A stretch of 64,000 nt of DNA from Reinekea marina (GTDB lineage: Bacteria > Pseudomonadota > Gammaproteobacteria > Pseudomonadales > Natronospirillaceae): the NCBI RefSeq assembly GCF_030409715.1, contig NZ_JAUFQI010000001.1:2654501-2718500 (forward strand), read 5' to 3'. Each line of letters begins with the position of its first letter. Position 1 is the first letter of the stretch. The position numbers and the translations under genes were made by a program. Shown here piece after piece: positions 20,428 to 29,373 of this stretch. The notes beneath the pieces were generated by a model. It was not told the DNA's origin, did not search any database, and saw only the letters and a list, made by a program, of their open reading frames with translations.

Positions 20428-21606
20428 TTAAGCCGGCACGTGCACTTGACCACTCATGATAATGCGCGCACTTCGGCTCATGGTGGCTTTTGTGACTTGC
20501 CACTGGCCATTCACTTCTTTTGCTTCGGCACCAACTTTTAACGTACCCGATGGGTGTCCAAAGTTTACCGAAGCCTGTGCACCGCCGGCGGCATTGCTGA
20601 CTGTGGTGCCAGGAATTGCGGCCGCAGCCCCAATGGCTACCGCGGCGGTACCCATCATAGCGTGGTGCAATTTACCCATAGACAATGCTCGCACATTAAG
20701 CTGAATATCGTAGTCGTTTACGGGGGCGCCACTGGAGCTTTTATAACTTTGAGGCGGTGCAACAAAAGCGACCTTTGGCGTATGTTGCCGTTCAGCCGCT
20801 TCTTCAATACTGGCGATCAATCCCATTTTTACGGCGCCCAAAGCACGTATTGTCTCGAACCGACTAAGGGATTTTTCATCACCATTAATGGCTTCCTGTA
20901 ATTCGGTTCCTGTGTAGCCAAGCTCAGCGGCATTGAGGAAGATGGTTGGAATGCCTGCGTTTATGAAGGTGGCATTTAACACGCCACTTGCAACAATTGC
21001 TTCAGGTACTTCCAATTGGTCGATGACATTGCCCGTTGGAAACATTGACCCTTCGCCATCGGCTGGGTCTATAAATTCCACCACAATTTCAGCGGCAGGA
21101 AAGGTAACACCATCTAATAGAAAATCACCCGTTTCTTGAACCTGGCCATCGCACATTGGCACGTTCACAACGATGGTTTTTTGAATGTTAGCCTGCCAAA
21201 TTCTCACTGCCGCTAAACCATTTTCAGGAATTCGATCGGCATCAACCAAGCCTTTGTGGATAGCGAATGCTCCTACCGCGGCCGTTAGGTTGCCGCAGTT
21301 TCCGCTCCAATCAATAAAAGGTTTATCAATCGCTACCTGACCAAATAAATAATCAACATCGTGGTTTGCTTGGCTACTTTTGGACACGATGACCGCTTTA
21401 CTGGTGCTTGACGTGGCAGCGCCTAAACCATCGGTGTGCTTTCCGTAAGGGTCGGGGCTACCGATGACTCGCATAAGTAGTGCATCTCGTGCCGCACCGG
21501 CCTGTTGAGCATTTAGCGGCAAATCATCAAGGCTAAAGAAAACACCTTTACTGGTACCGCCGCGCATATAAGTCGCCGGTACCGTCATTTGAGGCGTGTG
21601 CTTCAT
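20428..21606 (-). CDS. prpF: 2-methylaconitate cis-trans isomerase PrpF
   Basis: PrpF isomerises the 2-methylaconitate made by AcnD so that aconitase can hydrate it in the methylcitrate cycle. The family opening TYMRGGTSKGVFF is present, along with DPYGKHTDGLGAATSSTSK and WSGNCGNLTAAVGAFA, which carries an active-site cysteine. The C-terminus has VSNAAGGA and FGHPSGTL. The 392 residues match the family. It is the last gene of the prp operon, 19 bp after acnD. Confidence 0.96.
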   Translation of the reverse strand: MKHTPQMTVPATYMRGGTSKGVFFSLDDLPLNAQQAGAARDALLMRVIGSPDPYGKHTDGLGAATSSTSKAVIVSKSSQANHDVDYLFGQVAIDKPFIDWSGNCGNLTAAVGAFAIHKGLVDADRIPENGLAAVRIWQANIQKTIVVNVPMCDGQVQETGDFLLDGVTFPAAEIVVEFIDPADGEGSMFPTGNVIDQLEVPEAIVASGVLNATFINAGIPTIFLNAAELGYTGTELQEAINGDEKSLSRFETIRALGAVKMGLIASIEEAAERQHTPKVAFVAPPQSYKSSSGAPVNDYDIQLNVRALSMGKLHHAMMGTAAVAIGAAAAIPGTTVSNAAGGAQASVNFGHPSGTLKVGAEAKEVNGQWQVTKATMSRSARIIMSGQVHVPA

Positions 21607-21625
21607 AACTGTTTCCTTTTTTAAT

Positions 21626-24217
21626 TTAACCGACTGTTGATTCTAAGAAATCTTCGGCAAAACGCTGCAGAACACCACCGGCTTTATAAACCAACACTTC
21701 ATCTTTCGTATCGAGTCGGCATATAACCGGTACTTTTAGGGTGTCACCGTTACGGCGATGTATCACTAAGGTCAGTTCCGCTCTGGGTGCAGCTTCGCCT
21801 TCTACATCGAACGTTTCAGTACCATCAATGCCATAGGTTGCTCGGTTTTCACCCGGTTTAAACTCTAACGGCATCACACCCATGCCCACAAGGTTGGTAC
21901 GGTGAATGCGTTCAAAGCCTTCCGCGACAATCGCTTCAACACCGGCTAATCTCACACCTTTTGCCGCCCAATCTCGCGAAGAACCTTGGCCGTAATCGGC
22001 ACCAGCAATAATGATCAGCGCTTGTTTTCGTGCCATGTAAGTTTCTATCGCCTCCCACATACGCATTTCTTGGCCTTCAGGTTCAACGCGTGCGTAGGAA
22101 CCTTGCTTAACTTTTCCAGCTTCTTGCACCATTTCATTTAACAGTTTTGGGTTGGCAAAGGTGGCGCGCTGAGCCGTTAGGTGATCGCCTCGGTGGGTTG
22201 CGTAAGAGTTAAAGTCTTCTTCGGGTAACCCCATTTTATGCAAGTATTCACCCGCCGCGCTTTCTCTTAAAATGGCATTAGACGGTGATAAATGGTCTGT
22301 CGTGATGTTGTCACCCAACACGGCTAACGGGCGCATACCTTTTAAAGCACGTTCCCCGGCGAGCGCACCTTCCCAATAGGGAGGACGACGAATATAAGTC
22401 GATTGCGGTCGCCAATCGTATAATGGACTGATCGATTCGCTTAACGCTGGTGTTGCGTCAAACATAGGAATATACACTTCTTGAAACTGTTCAGGCTTCA
22501 CGTGTGCTTTAACAATGGCATCAATCTCTTCATCACTTGGCCAAATATCTTTGAGGCGAATTTCGTTTCCAGCGTTATCGGTACCGAGAACATCTTTTTC
22601 AATATCAAAACGAATCGTACCGGCAATGGCATAAGCAACCACCAGCGGTGGCGAGGCTAAAAAGGCTTGCTTCGCATAAGGATGAATGCGCCCATCGAAG
22701 TTACGGTTACCCGAAAGTACCGCCGTAGCGTAGAGATCACGGTCAACAATTTCTTGCTGAATGCTTGGGTCTAAGGCACCACTCATACCGTTACAGGTGG
22801 TGCAAGCAAACCCGACAATGCCAAACCCTAGTTGCTCTAATTCGGGCAACAGTTGGGCATCGTTTAAATAAAGTTCAGCAACTTTCGAGCCCGGTGCAAA
22901 GGAAGTTTTCACCCAAGGTTTGCGTTCAAGACCCAGCTCATTGGCTTTTTTAGCCAACAGTGCAGCGGCCACAACATTGCGAGGGTTACTGGTGTTAGTA
23001 CAACTGGTAATGGCGGCAATAATAACGGCACCGTCTGGCATCTTGTCACTTTGCGGCTCCATTGCGCCTGAAATACCTTGCTGTGCTAAATCGGCCGTAG
23101 ACACACGACGATGCGGATTTGACGGGCCTGCAATATTACGACCGACTGTTGATAAATCAAATTGCAGCACACGTTGGTATTTAACCTTGCTCATGCCATC
23201 GGCCCATAAGCCGGTGTGCTTAGCGTAATCTTCAACTAACTGAACTTGCTCTGGCTCACGCCCGGTAATTTTTAAATAGTCGATGGTTTGTTCATCAATA
23301 TAAAAAATACCCGCACTGGCACCATATTCCGGTGTCATATTTGAAATGGTGGCCCTATCGCCAATGGTCAATTTAGCTGCGCCTTCGCCAAAAAATTCCA
23401 AGTAAGACGAAACCACTTTTTCATTACGCAAAAACTCAGTAATGGCTAATACGATATCGGTTGCGGTAATGCCTGGCTGACGTTCACCGGTAAGCTCCAC
23501 CCCTATGATTTCAGGCAAACGCATATAGGAAGGTCGACCCAACATGACGTTCTCTGCTTCTAAACCACCCACGCCAATGGCGATGACGCCTAAGGCATCT
23601 ACATGAGGGGTATGGCTATCGGTACCGACTAAGGTATCGGGGAAGGCCACGCCATCAACATGGTGAATCACCGGCGACATTTTTTCTAAATTAATTTGAT
23701 GCATGATGCCGTTGCCTGGCTGAATCACATCGACATTTTTAAAGGCTTTTTTTGTCCAGTTAATAAAATGGAAACGATCTTCATTGCGGCGGTTTTCGAT
23801 AGCACGGTTTTTATCAAAGGCATCTTTTTCAAAACCTGCGTGTTCAACAGCCAAAGAATGGTCAACAATAAGTTGCGTAGGTACCACAGGGTTAACCAAG
23901 GCAGGGTCGCCACCGCGCTCGGCAATGGCATCTCGTAGGCCTGCTAAATCGACTAACGCGGTTTGGCCTAAAATGTCATGGCACACAACGCGGGCTGGGT
24001 ACCATGGAAAATCTAAGTCTTGTTTGTTGTCTATAATTTGCTTAAGCGAATCGGTTAAGGCTTCTGGCGGACACTTACGTACTAGGTTTTCAGCTAACAG
24101 TTTTGAAGTATAAGGCAAGGTGTCGTATGCGCCCGGTTTTATTGATTCTACGGCTTCACGAGTATCGTAAAAATCGACACTCGCGCCCGGTAATTGCTTT
24201 CGAAATTCAGTATTCAT
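21626..24217 (-). CDS. acnD: Fe/S-dependent 2-methylcitrate dehydratase AcnD
   Basis: AcnD is an aconitase-like enzyme that dehydrates 2-methylcitrate. Together with PrpF it replaces PrpD. The 863 residues carry the aconitase cysteine motifs SCTNTSNP and FACTTCNGMSG for the 4Fe-4S cluster, and the swivel domain has GADYGQGSSRDWAAKG. The opening LPGASVDFYDTREAV is characteristic of AcnD rather than AcnA. It lies between prpC and prpF; no prpD gene is present. Confidence 0.96.
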   Translation of the reverse strand: MNTEFRKQLPGASVDFYDTREAVESIKPGAYDTLPYTSKLLAENLVRKCPPEALTDSLKQIIDNKQDLDFPWYPARVVCHDILGQTALVDLAGLRDAIAERGGDPALVNPVVPTQLIVDHSLAVEHAGFEKDAFDKNRAIENRRNEDRFHFINWTKKAFKNVDVIQPGNGIMHQINLEKMSPVIHHVDGVAFPDTLVGTDSHTPHVDALGVIAIGVGGLEAENVMLGRPSYMRLPEIIGVELTGERQPGITATDIVLAITEFLRNEKVVSSYLEFFGEGAAKLTIGDRATISNMTPEYGASAGIFYIDEQTIDYLKITGREPEQVQLVEDYAKHTGLWADGMSKVKYQRVLQFDLSTVGRNIAGPSNPHRRVSTADLAQQGISGAMEPQSDKMPDGAVIIAAITSCTNTSNPRNVVAAALLAKKANELGLERKPWVKTSFAPGSKVAELYLNDAQLLPELEQLGFGIVGFACTTCNGMSGALDPSIQQEIVDRDLYATAVLSGNRNFDGRIHPYAKQAFLASPPLVVAYAIAGTIRFDIEKDVLGTDNAGNEIRLKDIWPSDEEIDAIVKAHVKPEQFQEVYIPMFDATPALSESISPLYDWRPQSTYIRRPPYWEGALAGERALKGMRPLAVLGDNITTDHLSPSNAILRESAAGEYLHKMGLPEEDFNSYATHRGDHLTAQRATFANPKLLNEMVQEAGKVKQGSYARVEPEGQEMRMWEAIETYMARKQALIIIAGADYGQGSSRDWAAKGVRLAGVEAIVAEGFERIHRTNLVGMGVMPLEFKPGENRATYGIDGTETFDVEGEAAPRAELTLVIHRRNGDTLKVPVICRLDTKDEVLVYKAGGVLQRFAEDFLESTVG

Positions 24218-24286
24218 AATGTGTCCAAAATAAATGAATGAACCTAAACAACAAAGCCACCGATAACGGCAGCTTTGTATTTTGGT

Positions 24287-25411
24287 TTAGCGTTCAGAAA
24301 TGGGTTGATATTTGCGAGGCTCTTCACCAATGTAATCGGCATTCGGACGAATGATTCGATTATTTGCACGCTGCTCTTTAATGTGAGCCGTCCAACCTGC
24401 AACACGTGACATAACAAAAATAGGCGTGAACAAATCGGTCGGGATACCCATGTGGTGATAGGCCGAGGCATGGTAAAAATCCGCGTTTGGAAACAATTCT
24501 TTTTCACGCCACATCACTTTTTCACAACGCTCAGAGATATCGTATAAACGCGTATCACCCACCTCTTCGCTGATCTTCTTCGCCCATTCTTGAATGACGA
24601 CACTGCGTGGATCACTGGTGCGATACACGGCGTGGCCAAAGCCCATAATTTTATCTTTGGCCGCTAACATGGCCATTAAACCTTTCTCGGCATCATCCGG
24701 GTCTGTAAATGAACTGATTAACGCCATGGCTGCTTCGTTTGCACCACCATGCAGTGGGCCTCTGAGCGTTCCAATCGCACCCGTAACGGCACTGTAGATA
24801 TCGGTTAAGGTGCTCGCAGCAACTCGGGAGGCAAACGTCGAAGCATTGAATTCATGCTCAGCATATAAAATGAGCGACACTTGCATGGCATTAATATGCA
24901 ACTCGCTTGGTTTAGTTTGAGAAAGTAACGTTAAGAAATGCTCAGCAATAGAGTCGGCGTTTGAATCGGTATCAATTTTTTTGTTGCTGAAATGAAAGTG
25001 GTACCAGTAATTCATAATGCCTGGGAATTTGGCCAGCATATTCACAATGTGCTCGTCTTGCTCGGCAAAACTTTGCTCGGGTTGTAACACCCCTAAAGCC
25101 GAACAACCGGTACGCATCACATCCATTGGGTGCGCCGTTTTAGGAATGCGTTCTAATATTTCTCGAAGTGCCACCGGCAATTCACGTTGCTGTTTCAAAT
25201 TTTGCTTGAAGGTATCGAGCTCGGACTGTGACGGTAGCTCACCATGTTGCAGCAAAAATGCGACTTCTTCAAAGGTGGCGTTGGCGGCTAAATCGGCCAC
25301 ATCATAACCGCAATAGGTTAAACCACTGCCACTGACACCCACGGTACACAGTGCTGTTTCGCCAGCGACTTGACCGCGCAAGCCTGCCGTTGACGTTGAT
25401 TTTTGAACCAT
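24287..25411 (-). CDS. prpC: 2-methylcitrate synthase PrpC
   Basis: PrpC condenses propionyl-CoA with oxaloacetate. The 374 residues belong to the short citrate synthase family: GLRGQVAGETALCTVG near the N-terminus, LHINAMQVSLILYAEHEFNAS, GPLHGGANEAAM with an active-site histidine, MGFGHAVYRTSDPR and the C-terminal SRVAGWTAHIKEQ. Its operon place between prpB and acnD supports the methylcitrate rather than citrate role. Confidence 0.96.
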   Translation of the reverse strand: MVQKSTSTAGLRGQVAGETALCTVGVSGSGLTYCGYDVADLAANATFEEVAFLLQHGELPSQSELDTFKQNLKQQRELPVALREILERIPKTAHPMDVMRTGCSALGVLQPEQSFAEQDEHIVNMLAKFPGIMNYWYHFHFSNKKIDTDSNADSIAEHFLTLLSQTKPSELHINAMQVSLILYAEHEFNASTFASRVAASTLTDIYSAVTGAIGTLRGPLHGGANEAAMALISSFTDPDDAEKGLMAMLAAKDKIMGFGHAVYRTSDPRSVVIQEWAKKISEEVGDTRLYDISERCEKVMWREKELFPNADFYHASAYHHMGIPTDLFTPIFVMSRVAGWTAHIKEQRANNRIIRPNADYIGEEPRKYQPISER

Positions 25412-25456
25412 GATGTTCTCCTTATTTTTGTATGAGTATTAGATCAAAACGGATCG

Positions 25457-26326
25457 TTATTTTTTAGTGAACAGTGCGTCTAGCTTTTGTTCAAATTCGT
25501 GATAATTCAGCACATCGTATAAGTCCATACGTGTTTGCATGGTGTCGACAACCGCTTTTTGATCGCCATTTTCGTGAATGCTGCTGTAAACATTCAGCGC
25601 CGCTAAGCTCATCGCACGGAAGGCACTTAAGGGGTAAAGCACCATGGCACAGCCCACCTCGCCTAATTCTTTTTGGTTGTACAAAGGCGTTTGCCCAAAC
25701 TCAGTAATGTTCGCTAGGACAGGTACATCGAGCGCATCGGTGAAGGCTTTATAGTCTTCTAAGGTATGAACCGCTTCAGCGAAAATGCCATCCGCTCCGG
25801 CTTCAACACAGGCTTTTGCACGATCAAGTGCGGCTTCTAACCCTTCTTGAGCAAAGGCATCGGTACGCGCCATGATAAAAAAGTTTTCATCCACGCGAGC
25901 ATCAACACAGGCTTTAATGCGATCGACCATTTCTTCTTTACTGACAATCTCTTTATTCGGACGATGTCCGCAGCGTTTTTGTGCAACCTGATCTTCAATG
26001 TGAACCGCCGCAACGCCTGCACGTTCCATCTCTTGAATGGTACGAGCAATGTTAAACGCGCCGCCCCAACCCGTATCGATATCAACCAATAGCGGTAAAT
26101 CACAAGCCGCTGTGATACGACGTGCATCTTCAACAACATCGTTCATAGAAGTAACGCCTAAATCGGGTAGCCCAAAAGAAGCATTAGCCACACCACCACC
26201 CGATAAATATATTGCGCTGTGCCCTGCTCGCTTAGCTAACATGGCAGTGTAGGCATTAACCGCGCCAACGATTTGGAGTGGTGAGTGGGCTGCTAGAGCT
26301 TGACGAAATTTTAAACCTGCGCTCAT
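25457..26326 (-). CDS. prpB: Methylisocitrate lyase PrpB
   Basis: PrpB splits 2-methylisocitrate into pyruvate and succinate. The catalytic motif KRCGH is at 117-121 with C119. Metal-binding acids lie in VDIDTGWGG, and IEDQ precedes the lyase loop. The 289 residues are standard. It is 11 bp after the GntR regulator and heads the enzyme genes of the operon. Confidence 0.97.
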   Translation of the reverse strand: MSAGLKFRQALAAHSPLQIVGAVNAYTAMLAKRAGHSAIYLSGGGVANASFGLPDLGVTSMNDVVEDARRITAACDLPLLVDIDTGWGGAFNIARTIQEMERAGVAAVHIEDQVAQKRCGHRPNKEIVSKEEMVDRIKACVDARVDENFFIMARTDAFAQEGLEAALDRAKACVEAGADGIFAEAVHTLEDYKAFTDALDVPVLANITEFGQTPLYNQKELGEVGCAMVLYPLSAFRAMSLAALNVYSSIHENGDQKAVVDTMQTRMDLYDVLNYHEFEQKLDALFTKK

Positions 26327-26337
26327 GGGGAATCCTC

Positions 26338-26994
26338 TTAATGTTGTATGTCGTTCGACGAAAGCAAAAGTTGCTTAGCCGCTTGAATGTGTCGCTTCAT
26401 CAGTAAGGCGGCCAATTCACCGTCTCGATTTGATAAAGCCTGAAAAATGCGCTGATGCTCTTCTAACGCCTTCGACGGACGACTGCGTTGGTGTGCTGAT
26501 TGATAACGGTACATTCTTACGCGGTGATACAATTCATCGCATAATAAACGAATAAGCCATTGGTTTTCTGAACACTGAATGATAAAAAAATGAAAATCTA
26601 AATCAGGATCTTGGTCAATATAGGTTTGACCATCATTACTGTCTAAATAGGCTTTATGGCGCTCCAGTATAGACTGTAATTCCGTCAACTTAGCGTCACT
26701 CATATTCCTAGCGGCCAACTCACAGGCCAACGCTTCCAAGTTTTCACGCAGCTGGTAAATCTCAAGGATTTCACGTTCATCAAAGGCAATGACTTGCGCG
26801 CCAACATTTGGCACTTTAGTGATCATTTTACGGGCTTCTAATTTATGAATTGCCTCACGCAAAGGCCCACGCCCTACCCCGAGCTCTACCGCCAATTCAG
26901 TCTCCCGAAGGCGAGCATTGGGGGCTAAATCACCCTTCACAATAGCTTCTAACAGATACTGATAAACTTTCTCAACACTGGATAAATCAGCCAT
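26338..26994 (-). CDS. GntR-family (FadR subfamily) regulator of the prp operon
   Basis: The N-terminal winged helix-turn-helix includes [26 protein letters not shown] (~25-50 in the chosen frame), typical of GntR proteins. The C-terminal helical FCD domain has acidic and histidine residues in [11 protein letters not shown] and HRVRMYRYQ that usually bind metal and ligand. GntR-type PrpR proteins control methylcitrate genes in many marine gammaproteobacteria, unlike sigma-54 PrpR of E. coli. The ATG at 26994 is chosen; a GTG at 27009 would add five residues. Neither has a strong Shine-Dalgarno. The start abuts the operator at 26995-27006. Confidence 0.92.
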   Translation of the reverse strand: MADLSSVEKVYQYLLEAIVKGDLAPNARLRETELAVELGVGRGPLREAIHKLEARKMITKVPNVGAQVIAFDEREILEIYQLRENLEALACELAARNMSDAKLTELQSILERHKAYLDSNDGQTYIDQDPDLDFHFFIIQCSENQWLIRLLCDELYHRVRMYRYQSAHQRSRPSKALEEHQRIFQALSNRDGELAALLMKRHIQAAKQLLLSSNDIQH

Positions 26995-27006
26995 ATTGTT
27001 AACAAT
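26995..27006. promoter_or_regulatory. Palindromic operator of the GntR regulator, site 1
   Basis: ATTGTTAACAAT is a perfect 12-bp palindrome immediately before the regulator ATG. Its size and shape fit GntR/FadR operators and resemble the ATTGTCGACAAT-like motif predicted for GntR-type PrpR. Occupancy would block the start of the whole operon. Confidence 0.7.
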
Positions 27007-27058
27007 CACTAATATTTTCAGGCAAAAATACGCTTTTAATCCTAAAATTACAACAATT

Positions 27059-27068
27059 TTGTTAACAA
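27059..27068. promoter_or_regulatory. Palindromic operator of the GntR regulator, site 2
   Basis: TTGTTAACAA repeats the core of site 1, centred 63 bp upstream. An extra AACAA half-site lies at 27052-27056 just beside it. Two identical cores in one short intergenic space support cooperative autoregulation. Confidence 0.65.
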
Positions 27069-27222
27069 TACATAAAGTGGAGGTGAGGGAAGAATCTGTT
27101 AAACGGCTCAGTTAAAGAATGCAGGCCACGTAAATGCCTATGATGATTAGTGGTTTGAAAGCCAATGGATGGGCAATAAGGATTCGAAGGGTTACTTAAG
27201 TTTTTTGGTTCTTAGGTACGGC

Positions 27223-27696
27223 CTATAGAGTAAGACTCATTAACATTGGAGCACCCTTGGCGCTTTCATGGGATATTTGCGTAAACCCTATCTGCCGATA
27301 TAAATGAATGGCCTGGGCATTTTGCGGCATCACTTCGAGAAACAAAGCACTTAAACTAGCCGATTTACAGGTGCTTAGTAAGACATTCATTAGCAGAGCA
27401 CCAAAGCCTTTATTCTGATACTCAGGCTTAACGTACATTTGAATTATTTCGCCCGAATTTAGTTGACGCTCTGTTTCAAAGGTAACACCGCAAATACCCA
27501 CCAGCTGCTCACCATCAAACGCGCCAAACATAAGCCCTTGATTTGATTGCTCTTCGATGATTCGTTCAAAATACAATTTATCCAGACTTAATTGCTGTTC
27601 ATAGCCAACCCCAAAATGCTCAGGGTAGCGTTTTAATGCTTCGAGCCGTAGTGACCGATATCTTAAAGCATCCTCTGATTGCAATATCCGAATCAA
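27223..27696 (-). CDS. GNAT family N-acetyltransferase
   Basis: A 157-residue acetyltransferase. The acetyl-CoA loop is QNKGFGALLM (Q/RxxGxG/A form), preceded by the strand IIQMYVKPEYQ and followed by AIHLYRQIGF, both typical GNAT elements. The substrate is not predictable. The start is TTG at 27696, with a strong GAGGA ribosome-binding site 7 bp upstream and no in-frame ATG nearby. It lies 28 bp after the Rof-like gene. Confidence 0.87.
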   Translation of the reverse strand: MIRILQSEDALRYRSLRLEALKRYPEHFGVGYEQQLSLDKLYFERIIEEQSNQGLMFGAFDGEQLVGICGVTFETERQLNSGEIIQMYVKPEYQNKGFGALLMNVLLSTCKSASLSALFLEVMPQNAQAIHLYRQIGFTQISHESAKGAPMLMSLTL

Positions 27697-27724
27697 ATTA
27701 AATTCCTCAAGTTCAACTAGGTAC

Positions 27725-27970
27725 TCACTTAAAATTGACTTGTTTTACATGAGGATTATCAATGGTTACCTCTAATGATTTGATCGATCCAATTTCCTGT
27801 AAAAAAACAGAATCGTCTAACGTCAACTTTACGCACTCCGCGTTCGCCTCATTGCGCACAGTATCCAAGGCCGTACCCAAGATAACGTCACCCGTTACCA
27901 ATGTTAATTTAACTGGGTACCGAAACATGCAAACAATTTCAATGTAATCGTGGTACTCACAACTCAACAT
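27725..27970 (-). CDS. rof: Rho-binding antiterminator (Rof/YaeO family)
   Basis: Rof binds Rho and weakens termination. The 81-residue protein matches the family in the opening SCEYHDYIEIVCMFRYPVKL and in the later TLDDSVFLQEIGSIKSLEV block. The ATG at 27970 is preferred over a GTG two codons earlier, because an AGAAGGGG ribosome-binding site lies the right distance from the ATG and would touch the GTG. It follows the S66 peptidase reading frame, once restored, by 13 bp. Confidence 0.85.
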   Translation of the reverse strand: MLSCEYHDYIEIVCMFRYPVKLTLVTGDVILGTALDTVRNEANAECVKLTLDDSVFLQEIGSIKSLEVTIDNPHVKQVNFK

Positions 27971-27983
27971 TACCACCCCTTCT

Positions 27984-29013
27984 TTAAATTAAATGCTGAT
28001 GAATAAAGCCCACGTTGTCTTTTAACCCAATTTCAGCGTAACTGCCATTAATTAAGGTTAAATTAGGGGGGTACATGGCCAATATCGACATCATACAGAA
28101 CAGGTATTCCCTTGTTCGCTAAATGCGCTTGCAATACATCGAGGTAACTTAATTCATCCTCCGGCTTATCAACACGGAAATTACGCCCTAAAACTAGCCC
28201 ATTAATCGATGAAAAAACACCTCTAAACATCATACTGTGAATTGCACGAATTAAATCACAAGGCGACATTTCAACATTTTCTAAATAAAGTAAAACACCT
28301 TCCAAGTGCCTCTCCTTAAAAACTGACAGAGGCAAAAAAGTGGTTTCGATTAAATGCGTTAGTATATCCCAGCAACCCCCAACAAGCCTTCCAGACATAA
28401 ACTCACCATTTTCAGGAGGCACCAACCACATCCACTGGGTGGTTTCATCTCCGACAATAAACGCACTAGGGTTTTTCTCAATATCTGGCCATTTCCGTGT
28501 GTGTTTTTCGGAATTATTTTGCGTAAAATTCGATCCCGCAGGTAGCGATAAATAATTTAAAGCTTGTTTTGTGAGAGCGTCTTCACAGGTGCTTATTAAA
28601 TCCATCAAATTAGAACAATGAGCACTTGCCCAACCTAGCTTTGAATAAAGCGCAACCGATATAGTACAAACGTCTGAAAAACCCAAAATCCATTTAGGTT
28701 TCGCTTTCTTTAATCGCTCAAAGTTTATTAAAGGCAACAACTCAATCGCCAACTCACCACCCCAAGGTGGCGCAACAGCATCAATATTGTCGTCCAATAA
28801 AAACTGCATTAATTCATCCGCTCGCTCCTCCTTCGGTGCACTGACATGCTTTTCATTACCAAAGAGGCACTGCCCAAAAACCACATTAAAGCCCTGCACC
28901 CGTAAACCATCAACCACCGCCTCTAATCTAGGCTTTTGAGATTCAGTCACGCCTGAAGAGAACGCAGTAACGGCAATGGTAGAGCCTTGTTTCAAGGGTG
29001 CGGGGTAGATCAC
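27984..29013 (-). pseudogene. S66 family LD-carboxypeptidase (MccF/LdcA-like), frameshifted in a six-C run near the 3' end
   Basis: S66 serine peptidases cut murein tetrapeptides or, as MccF, microcin C. VAPPWGGE and the GFSD box holding the nucleophile serine are present, and DIGHVPP holds the catalytic histidine near the end. The start is GTG with AGGAG 6 bp upstream. The frame from 29013 stops at 28063 directly after a run of six C (28066-28071 on the complement). Removing one base continues VPPNLTLINGSYAEIGLKD and 10 more residues to a stop at 27984. That tail matches the usual S66 C-terminus and ends neatly before rof. This is either a sequencing slip, a genuine mutation or a phase-variable tract. 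The 316-residue product keeps all catalytic residues and may still work. Confidence 0.82.
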
Positions 29014-29157
29014 GGAATACTCCTGTTAGATAGTGCTGGGTGGACTCCAGCTTCTCGCAAAGTGCATTTAAATGCAATGGGTTTGGATTTGGGCTGCAAG
29101 CTGTATGCTGCATGGAAAATGAAAACACATTGAACTAGAGTGCGGTAGAACAAGTTA
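29014..29157. other. Promoter region of the S66 peptidase gene with a 14-bp palindrome
   Basis: This stretch lies upstream of the peptidase start. It holds a perfect palindrome TGCATTTAAATGCA (29063-29076) and a short tract GGGCTGCAAGCTG that resembles the start of the REP-like units. No coding potential was seen. Confidence 0.5.
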
Positions 29158-29267
29158 GCTTGTGTGGTCAGTTTTATTTTTGTGGGCATCTGAGCCAGGA
29201 AGGCGAAGTTGAGCGGTGCATGGATGCACGAAAAGCGACCCGCGAAAATGAAACTGGCCGCACGAGC
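29158..29267 (+). repeat. Structured intergenic element, copy A
   Basis: Arms 29158-29186 and 29239-29267 pair over all 29 positions, 23 Watson-Crick and 6 G.T. They enclose a 52-nt core (29187-29238) that starts CATCTGAG and ends AGCGA. Inside the core, GCC/GGC forms one hairpin and GTGCA/TGCAC around TGGA forms a second. Five copies in the window share the core but have different stem sequences. Confidence 0.8.
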
Positions 29268-29280
29268 CGAGGTTGGCTAG

Positions 29281-29365
29281 GGGCTGCGGCTGCGGGCTGC
29301 GGGCTGCGGGTAAAATCAAAACACTTAAACAATCGCGTCTTCGCTTTGCTTCGAGCGCTCCTACT
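29281..29365 (-). repeat. REP-like unit with GC-rich minisatellite (unit 1)
   Basis: On the plus strand it opens with four tandem GGCTGCGG-like repeats, then TAAAATCAAAACAC, and ends in GCGCTCCTAC. Read on the minus strand it begins GTAGGAGCGC and runs to CGCGA, the form of GTAG-type REP sequences known in Pseudomonas. It lies 13 bp after structured copy A and just before the 3' end of the next gene. Confidence 0.65.
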
Positions 29366-29373
29366 TTATTTGG

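Noticed and set aside
29153..29267. Integron attC site
   Set aside because: GTTAGC-like ends and a long imperfect stem recall attC, but the required GTTRRRY/RYYYAAC ends are not kept in all copies and no integrase or cassette gene is present.
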